From NCBI RefSeq assembly GCF_003259155.1, contig NZ_QGMQ01000001.1, positions 558,001 through 622,000 on the forward strand: a stretch of DNA of 64,000 nt, in the 5' to 3' direction. A program made the position numbers and the translations under genes. Of the stretch, positions 1 through 9,362 are shown piece by piece (position 1 is the first letter of the stretch; each line of letters begins with the position of its first letter). Below the pieces are notes generated by a model. That model did not search any database. It was not told where the DNA came from and saw only the letters and a list, made by a program, of their open reading frames with translations. This DNA comes from Marinimicrobium alkaliphilum. GTDB lineage: Bacteria > Pseudomonadota > Gammaproteobacteria > Pseudomonadales > Cellvibrionaceae.

Positions 1-44
1 CGACATGGATGCCTGATACAGGCTCAGCCCCGTAAAGGGGACGG

Positions 45-509
45 CTAAATGGGAAGCTGTGTGGTGTACTTCACCTGTTTGAGTGCAAACGTTGAGTTGA
101 CCGAGGCCACATTGGGCAGGTGCACCAGCGAGCGCTTCAGCAGCTGTTCGTAGTGCTCCACGCTGTCCACCACAATGCGCAATACATAGTCCTTGTCGCC
201 ACTGGTGGAGTAGCACTCCACGATCTCCGCAATCGCGTGCACCGCCGATTCAAAGGCGTTGAGCGACTCTTCGTCATGGCTTTTAATGATGATGTAAGCA
301 TACACAGTGACCCCCAGACCGAGCTTGTGCGGGTCGAGCAGAGTCACCCGGCGGCGCACAATACCCTCGGCTTCCAGGCGTTTGACGCGGCGCCAGCAGG
401 GGGTATGTGACAGACCCACCTTCTCGCCCAGCTCGGCCATGGAGCAATCGGCATTTTCTTGCAAGATGCGCAAAATGTTGCGGTCAAAATCGTCGAGTTC
501 CAGGGCCAT
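45..509 (-). CDS. Lrp/AsnC-family transcriptional regulator
   Basis: A 154-aa protein with the full Lrp/AsnC architecture. Residues about 5-60 form an N-terminal helix-turn-helix (LDDFDRNILRILQ, then MAELGEKVGLSHTPCWRRVKRL). Residues about 65-150 form an alpha/beta RAM ligand-binding domain with the usual sensing-loop region (STSGDKDYVLRI). Family members bind DNA as octamers or dimers and respond to amino acids. Length and motif order are normal. The ligand cannot be told from sequence, and no target gene is divergently placed, because the next gene upstream (607-942) is on the same strand. A purine-rich AGGAG lies about 12 nt before the ATG. Confidence 0.93.
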   Translation of the reverse strand: MALELDDFDRNILRILQENADCSMAELGEKVGLSHTPCWRRVKRLEAEGIVRRRVTLLDPHKLGLGVTVYAYIIIKSHDEESLNAFESAVHAIAEIVECYSTSGDKDYVLRIVVDSVEHYEQLLKRSLVHLPNVASVNSTFALKQVKYTTQLPI

Positions 510-606
510 AAGCCTGAGGGTCTCCTCGGTAGGCGCCGCCGACGGTCATGTGAGCGGCCTGAATAGCCGCTATTCTAGGGAGCGCGTGCGCCCAGAGCAA
601 ATACTG

Positions 607-942
607 TTAACCGTTGCGCTGGGCCTTTAGACGCTTGAGGTGTTTCTGGCTCAGGGCCAGAAAGCGGGGGGTGGAACCGGCGTCTTCATAAATGGGATCA
701 CCCATTTCGTCCTCGGCGATCACCTCATCGCCTTTAATGTAGGGCATACCGCCTTCGATCTCACTGAGCGCGGCTGACAGCAAATCGGTGATAAAGTCTT
801 CGGCTGAGCGCTTGGGGTACATTTCGCACAGAGCGGCTATTCTGGCAGCGTCCTCCACCGGCAGGCGCACGGTGTAGTGGTTTTCTGCCAGTTCGCCGCT
901 GGCGTTCCGGTCCCACATTTTCATCAGCTCATTGACCTTCAT
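607..942 (-). CDS. small conserved protein, pilin-assembly/pili-tip-like annotation family
   Basis: A 111-aa acidic protein beginning MKVNELMKMWDRN, with VRLPVEDAARIAALCEMYP and a C-terminal GDPIYEDAGSTPRFLALS. From memory, similar proteins occur in pseudomonads under the weakly supported name 'pilin assembly protein' or 'type 1 pili tip component'. The sequence itself shows no signal peptide and no membrane segment, so a cytoplasmic, possibly ribbon-helix-helix-like regulatory role is equally possible (the segment VRLPVEDAARI resembles an RHH beta-helix start). It is divergent from adk across a 248-bp gap and upstream of the Lrp gene on the same strand. Function is not established. Confidence 0.75.
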   Translation of the reverse strand: MKVNELMKMWDRNASGELAENHYTVRLPVEDAARIAALCEMYPKRSAEDFITDLLSAALSEIEGGMPYIKGDEVIAEDEMGDPIYEDAGSTPRFLALSQKHLKRLKAQRNG

Positions 943-1178
943 AGCGTTACCTCACAATGGCTAGCATTCATCCCTCGTGGGGGCATTCGGGGCGCGACGG
1001 CGCCCTACTTAAAGGTATAGCTGATCTGGGCCGACTTGCCAGCATCGCCCGCCCTTATTGTGATTGCTGGGCCGCCGGTGTAAGGTAACGCCTTTTTAAT
1101 CGACATTATGGCGGCAACAGACCGAACCGGGTGCGCGAAAGCGGGCCCGCCGGCCGTTCAGCAGTCGTCTCTATTTAG

Positions 1179-1844
<666 letters not shown>

Positions 1845-1884
1845 GCGCACGCCGGTGAATGTCACCGCGCACTAGCGCACGAAA

Positions 1885-1919
1885 ATCCCTCGACTGGAAA
1901 CGGCTGAGGGATTTTTTTT
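1885..1919 (+). terminator. Rho-independent terminator after adk
   Basis: The stem ATCCCTC (1885-1891) pairs with GAGGGAT (1906-1912) around a 14-nt loop, and a run of eight T follows at 1912-1919. It lies 40 nt past the adk stop codon. Confidence 0.85.
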
Positions 1920-2079
1920 GCCTATTCAGTACACTTTTTGAAAAAAAACGGCCAAAAAACGTGCAAAACGACGAATAATTAAATAGTATCTTGTTAGCAC
2001 CCTTGGTGCTTAATAAAAGTGCATCCGAAACTAACGTTAACTAGGCACACCTTTTATTAGGAAAGCGAGGAGAATTTTT

Positions 2080-2793
2080 ATGGCACGAGTTGCGAAAAAG
2101 AGAAAGGCACCGGCGAAAAAACGCGCTGCTGCCAAACGTTCTGTAGCAACGACCGTTGTCGAGCCCGCAGTTGCGAAGGCTGAGGCCACAGTCGAGAAAC
2201 TGCAGCGGGCATTGGACGCGCAGGTGAAGAAAGTTGACGCCGCGCGCAAAAAAGCCTCATCCGCCAAAGCCAAGGCTCGCAAGAGCAAGCGCGTGACGGA
2301 TACCCGCGTGGCGGAAAACGCCACCAAAGCGGTGATGACCCAATCCGACAAAATGCGCGATGCGCGCGTGAAGCTGGCTGAGGCCAAGCTGGATGTGCAA
2401 AAGGCCAAGGCCATCAGCACTATCAAGCAAGCCGAAGCAGCGGCGAACGCCAAACTCCAGGAAGTTGAAGCCCGTCTGGAGGCCAAATCCGAGGAGGATC
2501 TGGAGAAGGCGTTGGCGGCCTATAAGGTCAAATGGCGTAAACAGCGTGCCGCTGCCAATGCCAAAAAGGTGCGTGCCCAAGCCAAGAAGCTGGCTGTGAA
2601 GACCAAAGCAGCAGCTAAAAAAGCCAAAAGCAAGGTCATGGCCCTGGAGAAAAAAGCCGCCGCTAAAGCCAAAAAGGCCGCAACGCGCGGTAAGCGTAAG
2701 GCCAAACCGGCAGCGCGCAAAGCCAAGGCGACGGCCCGCAAGGTAACCGCCAAGGCCAAGAGCACGACGCGTCGGCGCACCCGCAAGAAGTAA
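2080..2793 (+). CDS. Lys/Ala-rich histone H1-like (AlgP-like) protein
   Basis: A 237-aa, extremely basic, low-complexity protein. The N-terminus (about 1-30) and C-terminus (about 150-237) are made of KKA, AAK and AKAKKA-type runs ending RRRTRKK, like eukaryotic H1 tails and Pseudomonas AlgP. The middle (about 35-145) is a predicted alpha-helical coiled coil (EKLQRALDAQVKKVDAARKK; KLQEVEARLEAK). Such proteins bind DNA non-specifically and can affect nucleoid structure or transcription. GAGGAGA (2067-2073) is an ideal ribosome binding site 6 nt before the ATG. The gene stands alone between two terminators. A large antisense open frame here is a compositional shadow. Confidence 0.85.
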   Translation: MARVAKKRKAPAKKRAAAKRSVATTVVEPAVAKAEATVEKLQRALDAQVKKVDAARKKASSAKAKARKSKRVTDTRVAENATKAVMTQSDKMRDARVKLAEAKLDVQKAKAISTIKQAEAAANAKLQEVEARLEAKSEEDLEKALAAYKVKWRKQRAAANAKKVRAQAKKLAVKTKAAAKKAKSKVMALEKKAAAKAKKAATRGKRKAKPAARKAKATARKVTAKAKSTTRRRTRKK

Positions 2794-2835
2794 GTGCCGC
2801 TGATTCAACGCCCCGTTAGTGGGGTATTGGCTCAT

Positions 2836-2875
2836 AAACCCCCCGCGACCGGGTCGCGGGGGGTTTTTGTTTTTA
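2836..2875 (+). terminator. strong Rho-independent terminator
   Basis: A 15-bp perfect stem: AAACCCCCCGCGACC at 2836-2850 pairs with GGTCGCGGGGGGTTT at 2852-2866. T-rich sequence follows to 2875. It separates the H1-like gene from tsaB. Confidence 0.92.
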
Positions 2876-2877
2876 GG

Positions 2878-2883
2878 TATAAT
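2878..2883 (+). promoter_or_regulatory. -10 element TATAAT upstream of tsaB
   Basis: A perfect sigma70 -10 hexamer lies 82 nt before the tsaB ATG. The -35 position falls inside the preceding terminator and does not match consensus, so this is only a candidate promoter for the tsaB-aminopeptidase-mgtE run. Confidence 0.4.
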
Positions 2884-2964
2884 GCCCCGCGCTGATAAGC
2901 GCCCATGTAAGTCGGATCAGGCGCAGCCGTCCTCCGACATCTGATCATCGACCAGGTTCTCCTT

Positions 2965-3666
2965 ATGTCCCGGATTCTAGCCCTCGATACCTCCACCGAT
3001 GCATGTTCCGTCGCCCTCTGGTGCGATGGGCGGGTCGAAGGACAATTTGAACTGGCCGCCAAAAGCCACACCCAACGTCTGTTGCCGATGGTCGATGAGG
3101 TACTTTCCGAAGCCGGTCTGAGCTTGAGCCAGCTCGACGCGATTGCCTATGGCCGAGGGCCGGGCTCGTTCACGGGCTTGCGCATCTGTCTTGGGGTCGT
3201 GCAGGGGCTCGCCTTTGGTGCTGATCTTCCGGTGGTGCCGGTGTCGACATTGCAGGGCATGGCTCAAGGTTGGCTGTCGGCTCGGCCAGAGCGCCAACAG
3301 TGGCCGGTTCTGCCAGCGTTGGACGCGCGCATGAGCGAAGTGTACTGGGGGCTTTATCAGTGGCATGACGGCGTGGCCGAGGCTATGGTTAAGGAGGCGG
3401 TCAGCGCTCCCGAGGCAGTCGTCGACGCCGTTCAAGGGCAGTCTCTGGATGCCTTCACGGGTTGCGGCGCCGGCTGGCATTATCCGCCATTGCAGTCACT
3501 CAAACCGCTCTCCTGTGAGCAACAGTGGTATCCTGACGCGCGGGCACTGGTGGTGTTGGCCGCTCGCGCACTGGCGCAAGGAGCGGTTCAGGCGGCAGAT
3601 CAGGCTGAGCCGCTGTACTTGCGCGATACCGTGTCCTGGAAAAAGCGTGAACGTATTCGTCGTTAA
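2965..3666 (+). CDS. tsaB: TsaB, tRNA t6A synthesis complex subunit
   Basis: A 233-aa ASKHA-fold protein (YeaZ) that partners TsaD and TsaE to make N6-threonylcarbamoyladenosine at A37 of ANN-decoding tRNAs. The N-terminal [16 protein letters not shown] phosphate-1-like motif, SHTQRLLPM, and [21 protein letters not shown] are all family signatures. Length is as expected (about 220-235 aa). It is followed after 32 nt by the M18 aminopeptidase start and is probably cotranscribed with it. Confidence 0.96.
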   Translation: MSRILALDTSTDACSVALWCDGRVEGQFELAAKSHTQRLLPMVDEVLSEAGLSLSQLDAIAYGRGPGSFTGLRICLGVVQGLAFGADLPVVPVSTLQGMAQGWLSARPERQQWPVLPALDARMSEVYWGLYQWHDGVAEAMVKEAVSAPEAVVDAVQGQSLDAFTGCGAGWHYPPLQSLKPLSCEQQWYPDARALVVLAARALAQGAVQAADQAEPLYLRDTVSWKKRERIRR

Positions 3667-3698
3667 TAGGCATGACAAACTTTGATCGAGGCCGATTT

Positions 3699-5006
3699 AT
3701 GGTTCAACCCAGTGCTACCGATTCCTTTAACGCGCGCCTGCTCGCGTTTATTCAGCGTTCGCCGTCACCCTTCCACGCGGTGGCGCAGATGGCTGAGCGA
3801 CTGCGCGAAAACGGTTTTACCGCCCTGGCCGAGGGCGAGCACTGGTCACTCAAACCCGGGGGGCGATACTACGTCACCCGCAACGACTCCTCGATCATTG
3901 CGTTTGTCTACGGTCGGCAGTCCCTGGCGGAGCGGGGTATTCGCCTGGTGGGTGCGCACACCGACAGCCCTTGCCTGAAAGTGAAACCGTCACCGGAGCG
4001 TCATCAGCATGGTTGCTTTCAGCTTGGTGTGGAGGTCTATGGCGGCGCACTGCTGGCGCCCTGGTTTGATCGCGACCTTTCGCTCGCCGGGCGGGTGACC
4101 TGCCGCGACGGTGAGGGGCGCCTTTACAGTCGTCTGCTGGATTTTGAAGCGCCCATCGCCACCGTGCCCAGCCTGGCCATTCACCTGGACCGGGAGGCCA
4201 ATCGCAGCCGCAGCATCAATCCCCAAAAAGAATTGCCGCCGCTCTTGGCGTTTCTCCCTGAAAGTGGCGACAAACCCAATTTTCGTGCACTACTGGCCAG
4301 CACCCTGGGGCTCGACACCGACAGTGCGGTGCTCGATTACGATCTGTGCTTTTACGATACCCAGGCCCCGGCGCAGATCGGTTTGCAGCGCGAACTGCTT
4401 GCCAGTGCGCGCCTGGACAATCTCCTCAGTTGTTTTGTGGGCCTGGAGGCGCTGATCAACGCCGACGGCGAGCAGTCCTGTCTGTTGGTGTGCAACGATC
4501 ATGAAGAAGTGGGCAGCGCCTCGGCCTGCGGCGCGCGCGGGCCCATGCTCGGGCAGTTCCTGCAGCGCCTGGTACCCGACACCGAGGCCCGGCTGCGCAT
4601 GCTCGATAAATCCCTGTTGATATCCGCGGACAATGCGCACGCGCTGCACCCCAACTTTGCCGACCGGCACGACGAAAACCACGGCCCACGCCTCAATGGC
4701 GGCCCGGTGATCAAGGTCAACGCCAACCAGCGCTACGCAACCACCAGTGAGACCAGTGGCTTCTTCCGTTGGTTGTGTGAGTCCCGGAGCGTGCCCGTGC
4801 AGGCCTTCGTTACGCGCACAGATATGGAATGCGGCAGCACCATCGGCCCGATTACCGCCTCCGAGGTCGGGGTTAAGACCCTGGATGTCGGGGTCCCCAC
4901 CTATGCCATGCACTCCATTCGAGAGCTGGCGGGCGACAAGGATGCCTGGTACCTCAATCAGGTGCTTGATGCCTTTTATGACTACTCCGACGCGCTGACG
5001 TTTTAA
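3699..5006 (+). CDS. apeB: M18-family aspartyl aminopeptidase
   Basis: A 435-aa cytosolic zinc metallopeptidase that removes N-terminal residues (typically acidic in this family). Visible metal-ligand regions are [13 protein letters not shown] (His), the [16 protein letters not shown] Asp segment, CNDHEEVGS (Glu-Glu), [10 protein letters not shown] and the C-terminal YAMHSIREL histidine. An upstream in-frame ATG at 3672 would add nine residues, but it lies 5 nt from the tsaB stop with no usable ribosome site. GAGG at 3688-3691 is 7 nt before the ATG at 3699, which I prefer. Length fits bacterial DAP2-type M18 enzymes (about 430 aa). Confidence 0.94.
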   Translation: MVQPSATDSFNARLLAFIQRSPSPFHAVAQMAERLRENGFTALAEGEHWSLKPGGRYYVTRNDSSIIAFVYGRQSLAERGIRLVGAHTDSPCLKVKPSPERHQHGCFQLGVEVYGGALLAPWFDRDLSLAGRVTCRDGEGRLYSRLLDFEAPIATVPSLAIHLDREANRSRSINPQKELPPLLAFLPESGDKPNFRALLASTLGLDTDSAVLDYDLCFYDTQAPAQIGLQRELLASARLDNLLSCFVGLEALINADGEQSCLLVCNDHEEVGSASACGARGPMLGQFLQRLVPDTEARLRMLDKSLLISADNAHALHPNFADRHDENHGPRLNGGPVIKVNANQRYATTSETSGFFRWLCESRSVPVQAFVTRTDMECGSTIGPITASEVGVKTLDVGVPTYAMHSIRELAGDKDAWYLNQVLDAFYDYSDALTF

Positions 5007-5048
5007 CGTGACCGTAAACGCCAACAACCCGAGTGAGGATTCCGGGCA

Positions 5049-6392
5049 ATGAGTTATGAGAACCTAATTGCCGATCTGCATGTTGCCATGCAGAATGAAG
5101 ACGCCGACGCCTTGCAGGCGCTGCTGGATGAACTCAAACCGGCGGACTTTGCAGACTATTTACAGATGCAGGCTCCGGAAGATGCCCTGGAGTCCTTGGC
5201 GCTCTTGCCGGCGCGCCACGGGGCTTTGGTATTGGGGCACCTGTCGATCACACAGCAGCTCTCTATTGCCGCCCTGATGCCCGATGATGATTTGGCGGCG
5301 TTGCTCGATAACATGGATGCGGATGAACGTGCGGATTTGTTCAATCTGCTGCCCGCTCCCCGGCGCGAGCCCGTCATGGGGTTTATGACCTACCAGTCCC
5401 GGGAAGAGCTGATCCACTTGTCGAGCTACCCGGAAGGAACGGCCGGGGCGGTCATGACCAGCGGTTATGTCACCATTCCCTCCCGTGTGGCGGCCTCCGA
5501 TGCGCTGGCAATTCTGCGCTACACTGCGCCCCGAGCGGAAACCATCTATCAGTTGTATGTGATCGATGGTGTGGGCAAGTTGGTGGGTGTAGTCTCGCTG
5601 CGGGATATTATTCTCGCGCGCCCCAATACCCGCATCCACGACCTGATCAGTACCGAGATCATCAGCGCGCCTACCGACATGTCCCAGGAAGAGGTGGCCA
5701 AGCTGATCTCCCGCTACGACCTTCTGGCGCTGCCCGTGCTCGATGAACGCGAGCGCCTTGTGGGTATTGTGACCTACGATGATGCCATGGACGTGGCCGA
5801 AGCTGAGGCCACTGAAGACATCCACAAAAGTGCCACCGTCGGTAAGCTCGAGACCGGGGTCGGTGAGTCGGGCTTGTTTATGCTCTATCGCAAGCGCATC
5901 GGCTGGCTAGTACTGCTGGTGTTTGTGAACATTTTTTCCGGCGCAGGGATCGCCCACTTTGAAGAGACCATTTCGGCCTACATTGCACTGCTCTTTTTCC
6001 TGCCCCTGCTGATCGCCAGTGGCGGTAACGCCGGGGCCCAGGCGGCGACGTTGATGGTGCGCGGTCTCGCCACCGGTGATGTCGGTGGGCGCGACTGGGG
6101 TCGCTTACTCGGGCGTGAGCTGCTGGTTGCTACCGGTCTGGGGCTCAGCATGGCCTTGGCGGTATCAGTCATCGGGGTATTGCGCACGGAAGTGGATGTT
6201 GTGAAGGTGGTCGCATTTTCGATGGTTGCCATTGTGATTATCGGCAGTTTGGTTGGTATGATTCTACCTTTCATTTTGCACCGCCTGGGCTGGGACCCGG
6301 CGACGGCATCAGCGCCGCTGGTGACCTCCATCGCCGACGGCGTGGGTGTGATTATTTATTTCAGCATTGCCACCCTGGTCCTGTTTCCCTGA
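5049..6392 (+). CDS. mgtE: MgtE-family magnesium transporter
   Basis: A 447-aa inner-membrane Mg2+ channel. The N-terminal superhelical MgtE_N domain covers about residues 1-125. It is followed by tandem CBS domains (about 130-255; EGTAGAVMTSGYVTIP starts the pair) that sense intracellular Mg2+. Five transmembrane helices cover about 280-447, with the family signature PLLIASGGNAGAQAATLMVR in the pore region and HRLGWDPATASAPLVTS near the end. Length and order are canonical. It is 42 nt downstream of the aminopeptidase gene and 29 nt upstream of the next gene, so an operon is likely. Confidence 0.96.
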   Translation: MSYENLIADLHVAMQNEDADALQALLDELKPADFADYLQMQAPEDALESLALLPARHGALVLGHLSITQQLSIAALMPDDDLAALLDNMDADERADLFNLLPAPRREPVMGFMTYQSREELIHLSSYPEGTAGAVMTSGYVTIPSRVAASDALAILRYTAPRAETIYQLYVIDGVGKLVGVVSLRDIILARPNTRIHDLISTEIISAPTDMSQEEVAKLISRYDLLALPVLDERERLVGIVTYDDAMDVAEAEATEDIHKSATVGKLETGVGESGLFMLYRKRIGWLVLLVFVNIFSGAGIAHFEETISAYIALLFFLPLLIASGGNAGAQAATLMVRGLATGDVGGRDWGRLLGRELLVATGLGLSMALAVSVIGVLRTEVDVVKVVAFSMVAIVIIGSLVGMILPFILHRLGWDPATASAPLVTSIADGVGVIIYFSIATLVLFP

Positions 6393-6421
6393 GGGGCAGG
6401 GCGGAGGGACGAGGAACCGCT

Positions 6422-7081
6422 ATGTATAAACGTTTGATGGGGCCGCTGCTGTTGGCCCTGACGCCGCTCACCGCCAGTGCCAGCGGCGGCCACTTTCTGG
6501 TGGACGATGCCAGCATTGTGCCGCGAGGCACCTGCGAGCTTGAGCTGTGGGCGACCCGCTCCAGTCCGACGACCTGGGGCACCCTGAGTCCGGGGTGTAA
6601 CTTCATGGGTGCCGAGTGGTCAATGCCGCTGGTATACAACTTCCAATCCGATGAATTTGATTCCGTGAGTATTGAGCGTAAAGCCATGCTTTACCGGCCA
6701 CTGCGGGGTCCGGCTATCGCCTTCAGTCTGGGGGCCGAGTACAGCCTGAGCCGCGACGGGCTCGACGCGGTGTATGCCAATGTACCCGTGAGCTTTCATT
6801 TGAGTGAGAGCGTAGTGCTGCACCTCAATGGCGGCGTTGAACACAACCGCGTGCTCGAAGATACCTATCTGACCTATGGCGCCGCTCTGAATATTCGCCT
6901 GGCCGGCCCGCGTCTGATTGCCGAAGTCTATAATGAGGAAGAGGGCGACCCGATCGTTGCGGCGGGGCTGCGCTACCATATCGGCAGTACCAGTTGGACC
7001 CTGGACCTGGGCGTTGCCCATGACACGGGCCCCGGAGACAACCACTATACGCTGGGCTTGAACATTCCGAGCCTGTTCTAG
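6422..7081 (+). CDS. exported protein, probable outer-membrane beta-barrel, function unknown
   Basis: A 219-aa protein. A signal peptide is visible (MYKRLMGPLLLALTPLTASAS, cleavage about residue 21), and GAGGAA lies upstream of the ATG. The mature part alternates hydrophobic and polar residues in short strands (YNFQSDEFDSVSIERKAMLY; LIAEVYNEEEGDPIVAAGLRYH; DNHYTLGLNIPSLF) and ends in phenylalanine, as many outer-membrane barrels do. Two cysteines (CELELW and GCNFMG) could form a disulfide. I do not recognise the family. It follows mgtE by 29 nt. Confidence 0.8.
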   Translation: MYKRLMGPLLLALTPLTASASGGHFLVDDASIVPRGTCELELWATRSSPTTWGTLSPGCNFMGAEWSMPLVYNFQSDEFDSVSIERKAMLYRPLRGPAIAFSLGAEYSLSRDGLDAVYANVPVSFHLSESVVLHLNGGVEHNRVLEDTYLTYGAALNIRLAGPRLIAEVYNEEEGDPIVAAGLRYHIGSTSWTLDLGVAHDTGPGDNHYTLGLNIPSLF

Positions 7082-7164
7082 CCCAAGCCACGGTCTACTG
7101 GATAGCGCCTGATCTGCTATACTCGGGGGCTATCCCGCGTTGTATTCGGAGAGACCCCCAGCCT

Positions 7165-8178
7165 ATGAGCATCAGCCAAAGCGCCCTGCGCGCCCTGTCC
7201 CCCTTCGATAGCCTTAGCGACGAGTACCTCGCCAAAGTCGGGGACAAAGTGCAGCTGCGCGAGGTGCAAAAGGGCACCTTGATCTTCCAGCGCGGCAAAA
7301 GCCTGACTGAAGCCCTGTATCTGCTCGAGGGCCAGGTCGACCTGATTGATGCCAAGTTTTCCACAACCTCGGTCAACCATAAAGACGCTGACCTGCGCCG
7401 CCACCCGTTAACCGTCAGTGTGGGCAACCCCACGCAAATGTCCGCCGTTGCCAAATCCAACGTCAAACTGCTTTGTCTGGAAAACGACTTTCTTGACCTG
7501 GTCATGGCCTGGAGCGAAAGCGGTAACAAAGCGGAAGGCGACGAGGAAGAGCACGACTGGATGTCAAACCTGCTCGAAGCGCCGCTGTTCACTAAAATTC
7601 CGCCGGGCAATATTCAGCAGCTATTCGTGCGTTTTGAGTCGGTGGAGTTCAAGAAGGGCGAGTCGGTGGTGCGCGAGGGTGAGCCGGGCGATTATTTTTA
7701 TGTGCTCGAAACCGGCCGGGCCAAGGTTGTGGACAAGGCTGGTGCTACCCTGGCGGAGCTGATTCCCGGTCAGTATTTTGGCGAGGAGGCCCTGGTGGGC
7801 GATACCACCCGCAATGCCACGGTGTTGATGACCCGTGCCGGGCGGCTGATGCGCCTGGGGAAAGAAGATTTCAAGAATCTGTTGCTAGCGCCGGTGGTGC
7901 GTGCCACCTCTCTGGAGGCGCTGCAGCAGCGCGATGAAGAGCAGCGTGGCTACGCGTTGATTGATGTCCGCCTGGCGGTAGAGCGGCGCTTCGGTAAGGT
8001 CGCCAATAGCCGCAATATCCCGCTCAGCAAATTGCGCAATGCGTTGCCCGACCTGGACCACAACACCTGTTATGTGGTCACCGATGATGCCGGCCGGCGC
8101 ACCGACGTCGCCGCGCAGCTACTCGCCCAAGGTGGCTTTGAAACCCTGGTGTTGCAAAACGCCCGCGAGCATTACTAG
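7165..8178 (+). CDS. double cyclic-nucleotide-binding domain protein with C-terminal rhodanese-like domain
   Basis: A 337-aa cytoplasmic protein with three modules. A first, divergent cNMP-binding barrel spans about residues 10-125, without a clear phosphate-binding cassette. A second, canonical cNMP-binding domain spans about 130-245, with phosphate-cassette motif FGEEALVGDTTRNATV. A rhodanese-like fold spans about 255-337 (YALIDVRLAVERRFGKVANSRNIPLSKL). The rhodanese active loop reads YVVTDDAGRRTDVAA: the catalytic cysteine position is not Cys, so sulfur transfer is unlikely. No helix-turn-helix or kinase domain is present. A role as a cAMP or c-di-GMP-responsive adaptor is inference. The next gene begins 12 nt downstream. 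Confidence 0.88.
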   Translation: MSISQSALRALSPFDSLSDEYLAKVGDKVQLREVQKGTLIFQRGKSLTEALYLLEGQVDLIDAKFSTTSVNHKDADLRRHPLTVSVGNPTQMSAVAKSNVKLLCLENDFLDLVMAWSESGNKAEGDEEEHDWMSNLLEAPLFTKIPPGNIQQLFVRFESVEFKKGESVVREGEPGDYFYVLETGRAKVVDKAGATLAELIPGQYFGEEALVGDTTRNATVLMTRAGRLMRLGKEDFKNLLLAPVVRATSLEALQQRDEEQRGYALIDVRLAVERRFGKVANSRNIPLSKLRNALPDLDHNTCYVVTDDAGRRTDVAAQLLAQGGFETLVLQNAREHY

Positions 8179-8190
8179 CCAGGCGGGCGC

Positions 8191-9303
8191 GTGCGGGTCC
8201 TGCTGCTCTCTGCCTATGACGCCGATAGCCACCGCCGCTGGCGTCTGGATCTTGCCCGCCACCTGGACGACTGGCATTGGACCCAATTGGCTTTACCCCC
8301 ACGTCACTTTCGTTGGCGGGTGCGGGGCAACAGCCTGAGTTGGTCTCAGGAAAACGCGCAGACCCTGAACGCTGGCTATGACCTGATTATCGCCACCTCC
8401 ATGACTGACTTGTCGGCCCTGCGCGGCCTGGTACCAGCGCTGGCGAGTATTCCCACGGTGCTTTACTTCCACGAAAATCAGTTCGCCTACCCTGTGCGGC
8501 AGACGCAGTTGAGTCCGGTGGAGCCGCAAGTCATCTCCCTGTACAGCGCGCTTTGTGCCGACCGCGTGCTGTTTAACTCGCCCTACAACAGTCAGTCCTT
8601 TTTTGAGGGCTGTGAGGCACTGCTCAACCGCCTGCCAGACCAGGTGCCAGAGGGGGTTGTCGATCAGATCAAAGCCAAATCGGCGGTTATTCCCGTGCCC
8701 CTGGCGGATCACTGTTTTACGGATAAAACTTCGTCAGAAACCTGTTTTTCCCTGGTGTGGAACCACCGCTGGGAGTACGACAAGGGGCCCGAGCGGTTGC
8801 TGAGCTTACTGCGCACCTACTTTGCACGGCCCAATGCGCCTGCGCTCAACGTGCATGTGGTAGGTCAGCAATTCCGACAGCAACCGCCGGCATTCGCGGC
8901 CGTGGCCGAGTTGCTTGAGCAGCATAGGGCGCTCGGACGTTGGGGGTATGTCGAAGGGGCAGGGGAGTACCGGCAACTGTTGGCCCGGAGTCATGGGGTA
9001 TTGTCCACAGCGGTGCATGACTTTCAGGGGCTATCGGTGCTCGAAGCCGTGGCGGCGGGCTGCATTCCGTTGGTGCCCGCTCGCCTGGCCTACCCGGACT
9101 GGTTTGCCGAACCCTGGTGCTATGCGAGTCATCTCGAACACCCGGAGCGTGAAGCTGAAGCTGCCGCCGAACAGCTGTACCGGCGAGCCTGTCAGTGGTA
9201 TAGCGGCACCCTGCCCAGCGAACCCTCGGTGGCGGCGTTAAGCTGGGAGGCTCTCGAACCGGAGTACCGGCGTTGCCTGAGTGCTGTCGCCCAGGTGCAG
9301 TGA
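8191..9303 (+). CDS. tRNA-queuosine alpha-mannosyltransferase-like glycosyltransferase (GTDC1/QTMAN family)
   Basis: A 370-aa GT-B fold glycosyltransferase. The first 170 or so residues match the DUF3524/QTMAN_N pattern known from animal GTDC1, which mannosylates queuosine in tRNA-Asp: SAYDADSHRRWRLDLARHL, then LALPPRHFRWRVRGNSLSW, then the TSMTDLSALRGLVPAL and YFHENQFAYPVR segments. The C-terminal half is a GT4-like domain (LVWNHRWEYDKGPERLL, FQGLSVLEAVAAGCIPLVP). The start is GTG, 12 nt after the preceding stop, with AGGCGGG just upstream. The family call is from remembered motifs. The acceptor in this bacterium is not known, and another nucleotide or glycan acceptor is possible. Confidence 0.85.
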   Translation: MRVLLLSAYDADSHRRWRLDLARHLDDWHWTQLALPPRHFRWRVRGNSLSWSQENAQTLNAGYDLIIATSMTDLSALRGLVPALASIPTVLYFHENQFAYPVRQTQLSPVEPQVISLYSALCADRVLFNSPYNSQSFFEGCEALLNRLPDQVPEGVVDQIKAKSAVIPVPLADHCFTDKTSSETCFSLVWNHRWEYDKGPERLLSLLRTYFARPNAPALNVHVVGQQFRQQPPAFAAVAELLEQHRALGRWGYVEGAGEYRQLLARSHGVLSTAVHDFQGLSVLEAVAAGCIPLVPARLAYPDWFAEPWCYASHLEHPEREAEAAAEQLYRRACQWYSGTLPSEPSVAALSWEALEPEYRRCLSAVAQVQ

Positions 9304-9362
9304 GCGGCGCGAGCCTGTATCATAGCCGCCTTTATCGCAAGCACCGGAATAAGTGACAGACC

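Noticed and set aside
1-44. Terminator for the Lrp gene (CCCCGTAAAGGGG)
   Set aside because: Short stem with no T-run on the relevant strand; too weak to list.
2037-2835. Long antisense open frames opposite the H1-like gene
   Set aside because: Ala/Leu-rich shadows produced by the repetitive Lys/Ala codons of the real gene; no ribosome site and no domain.
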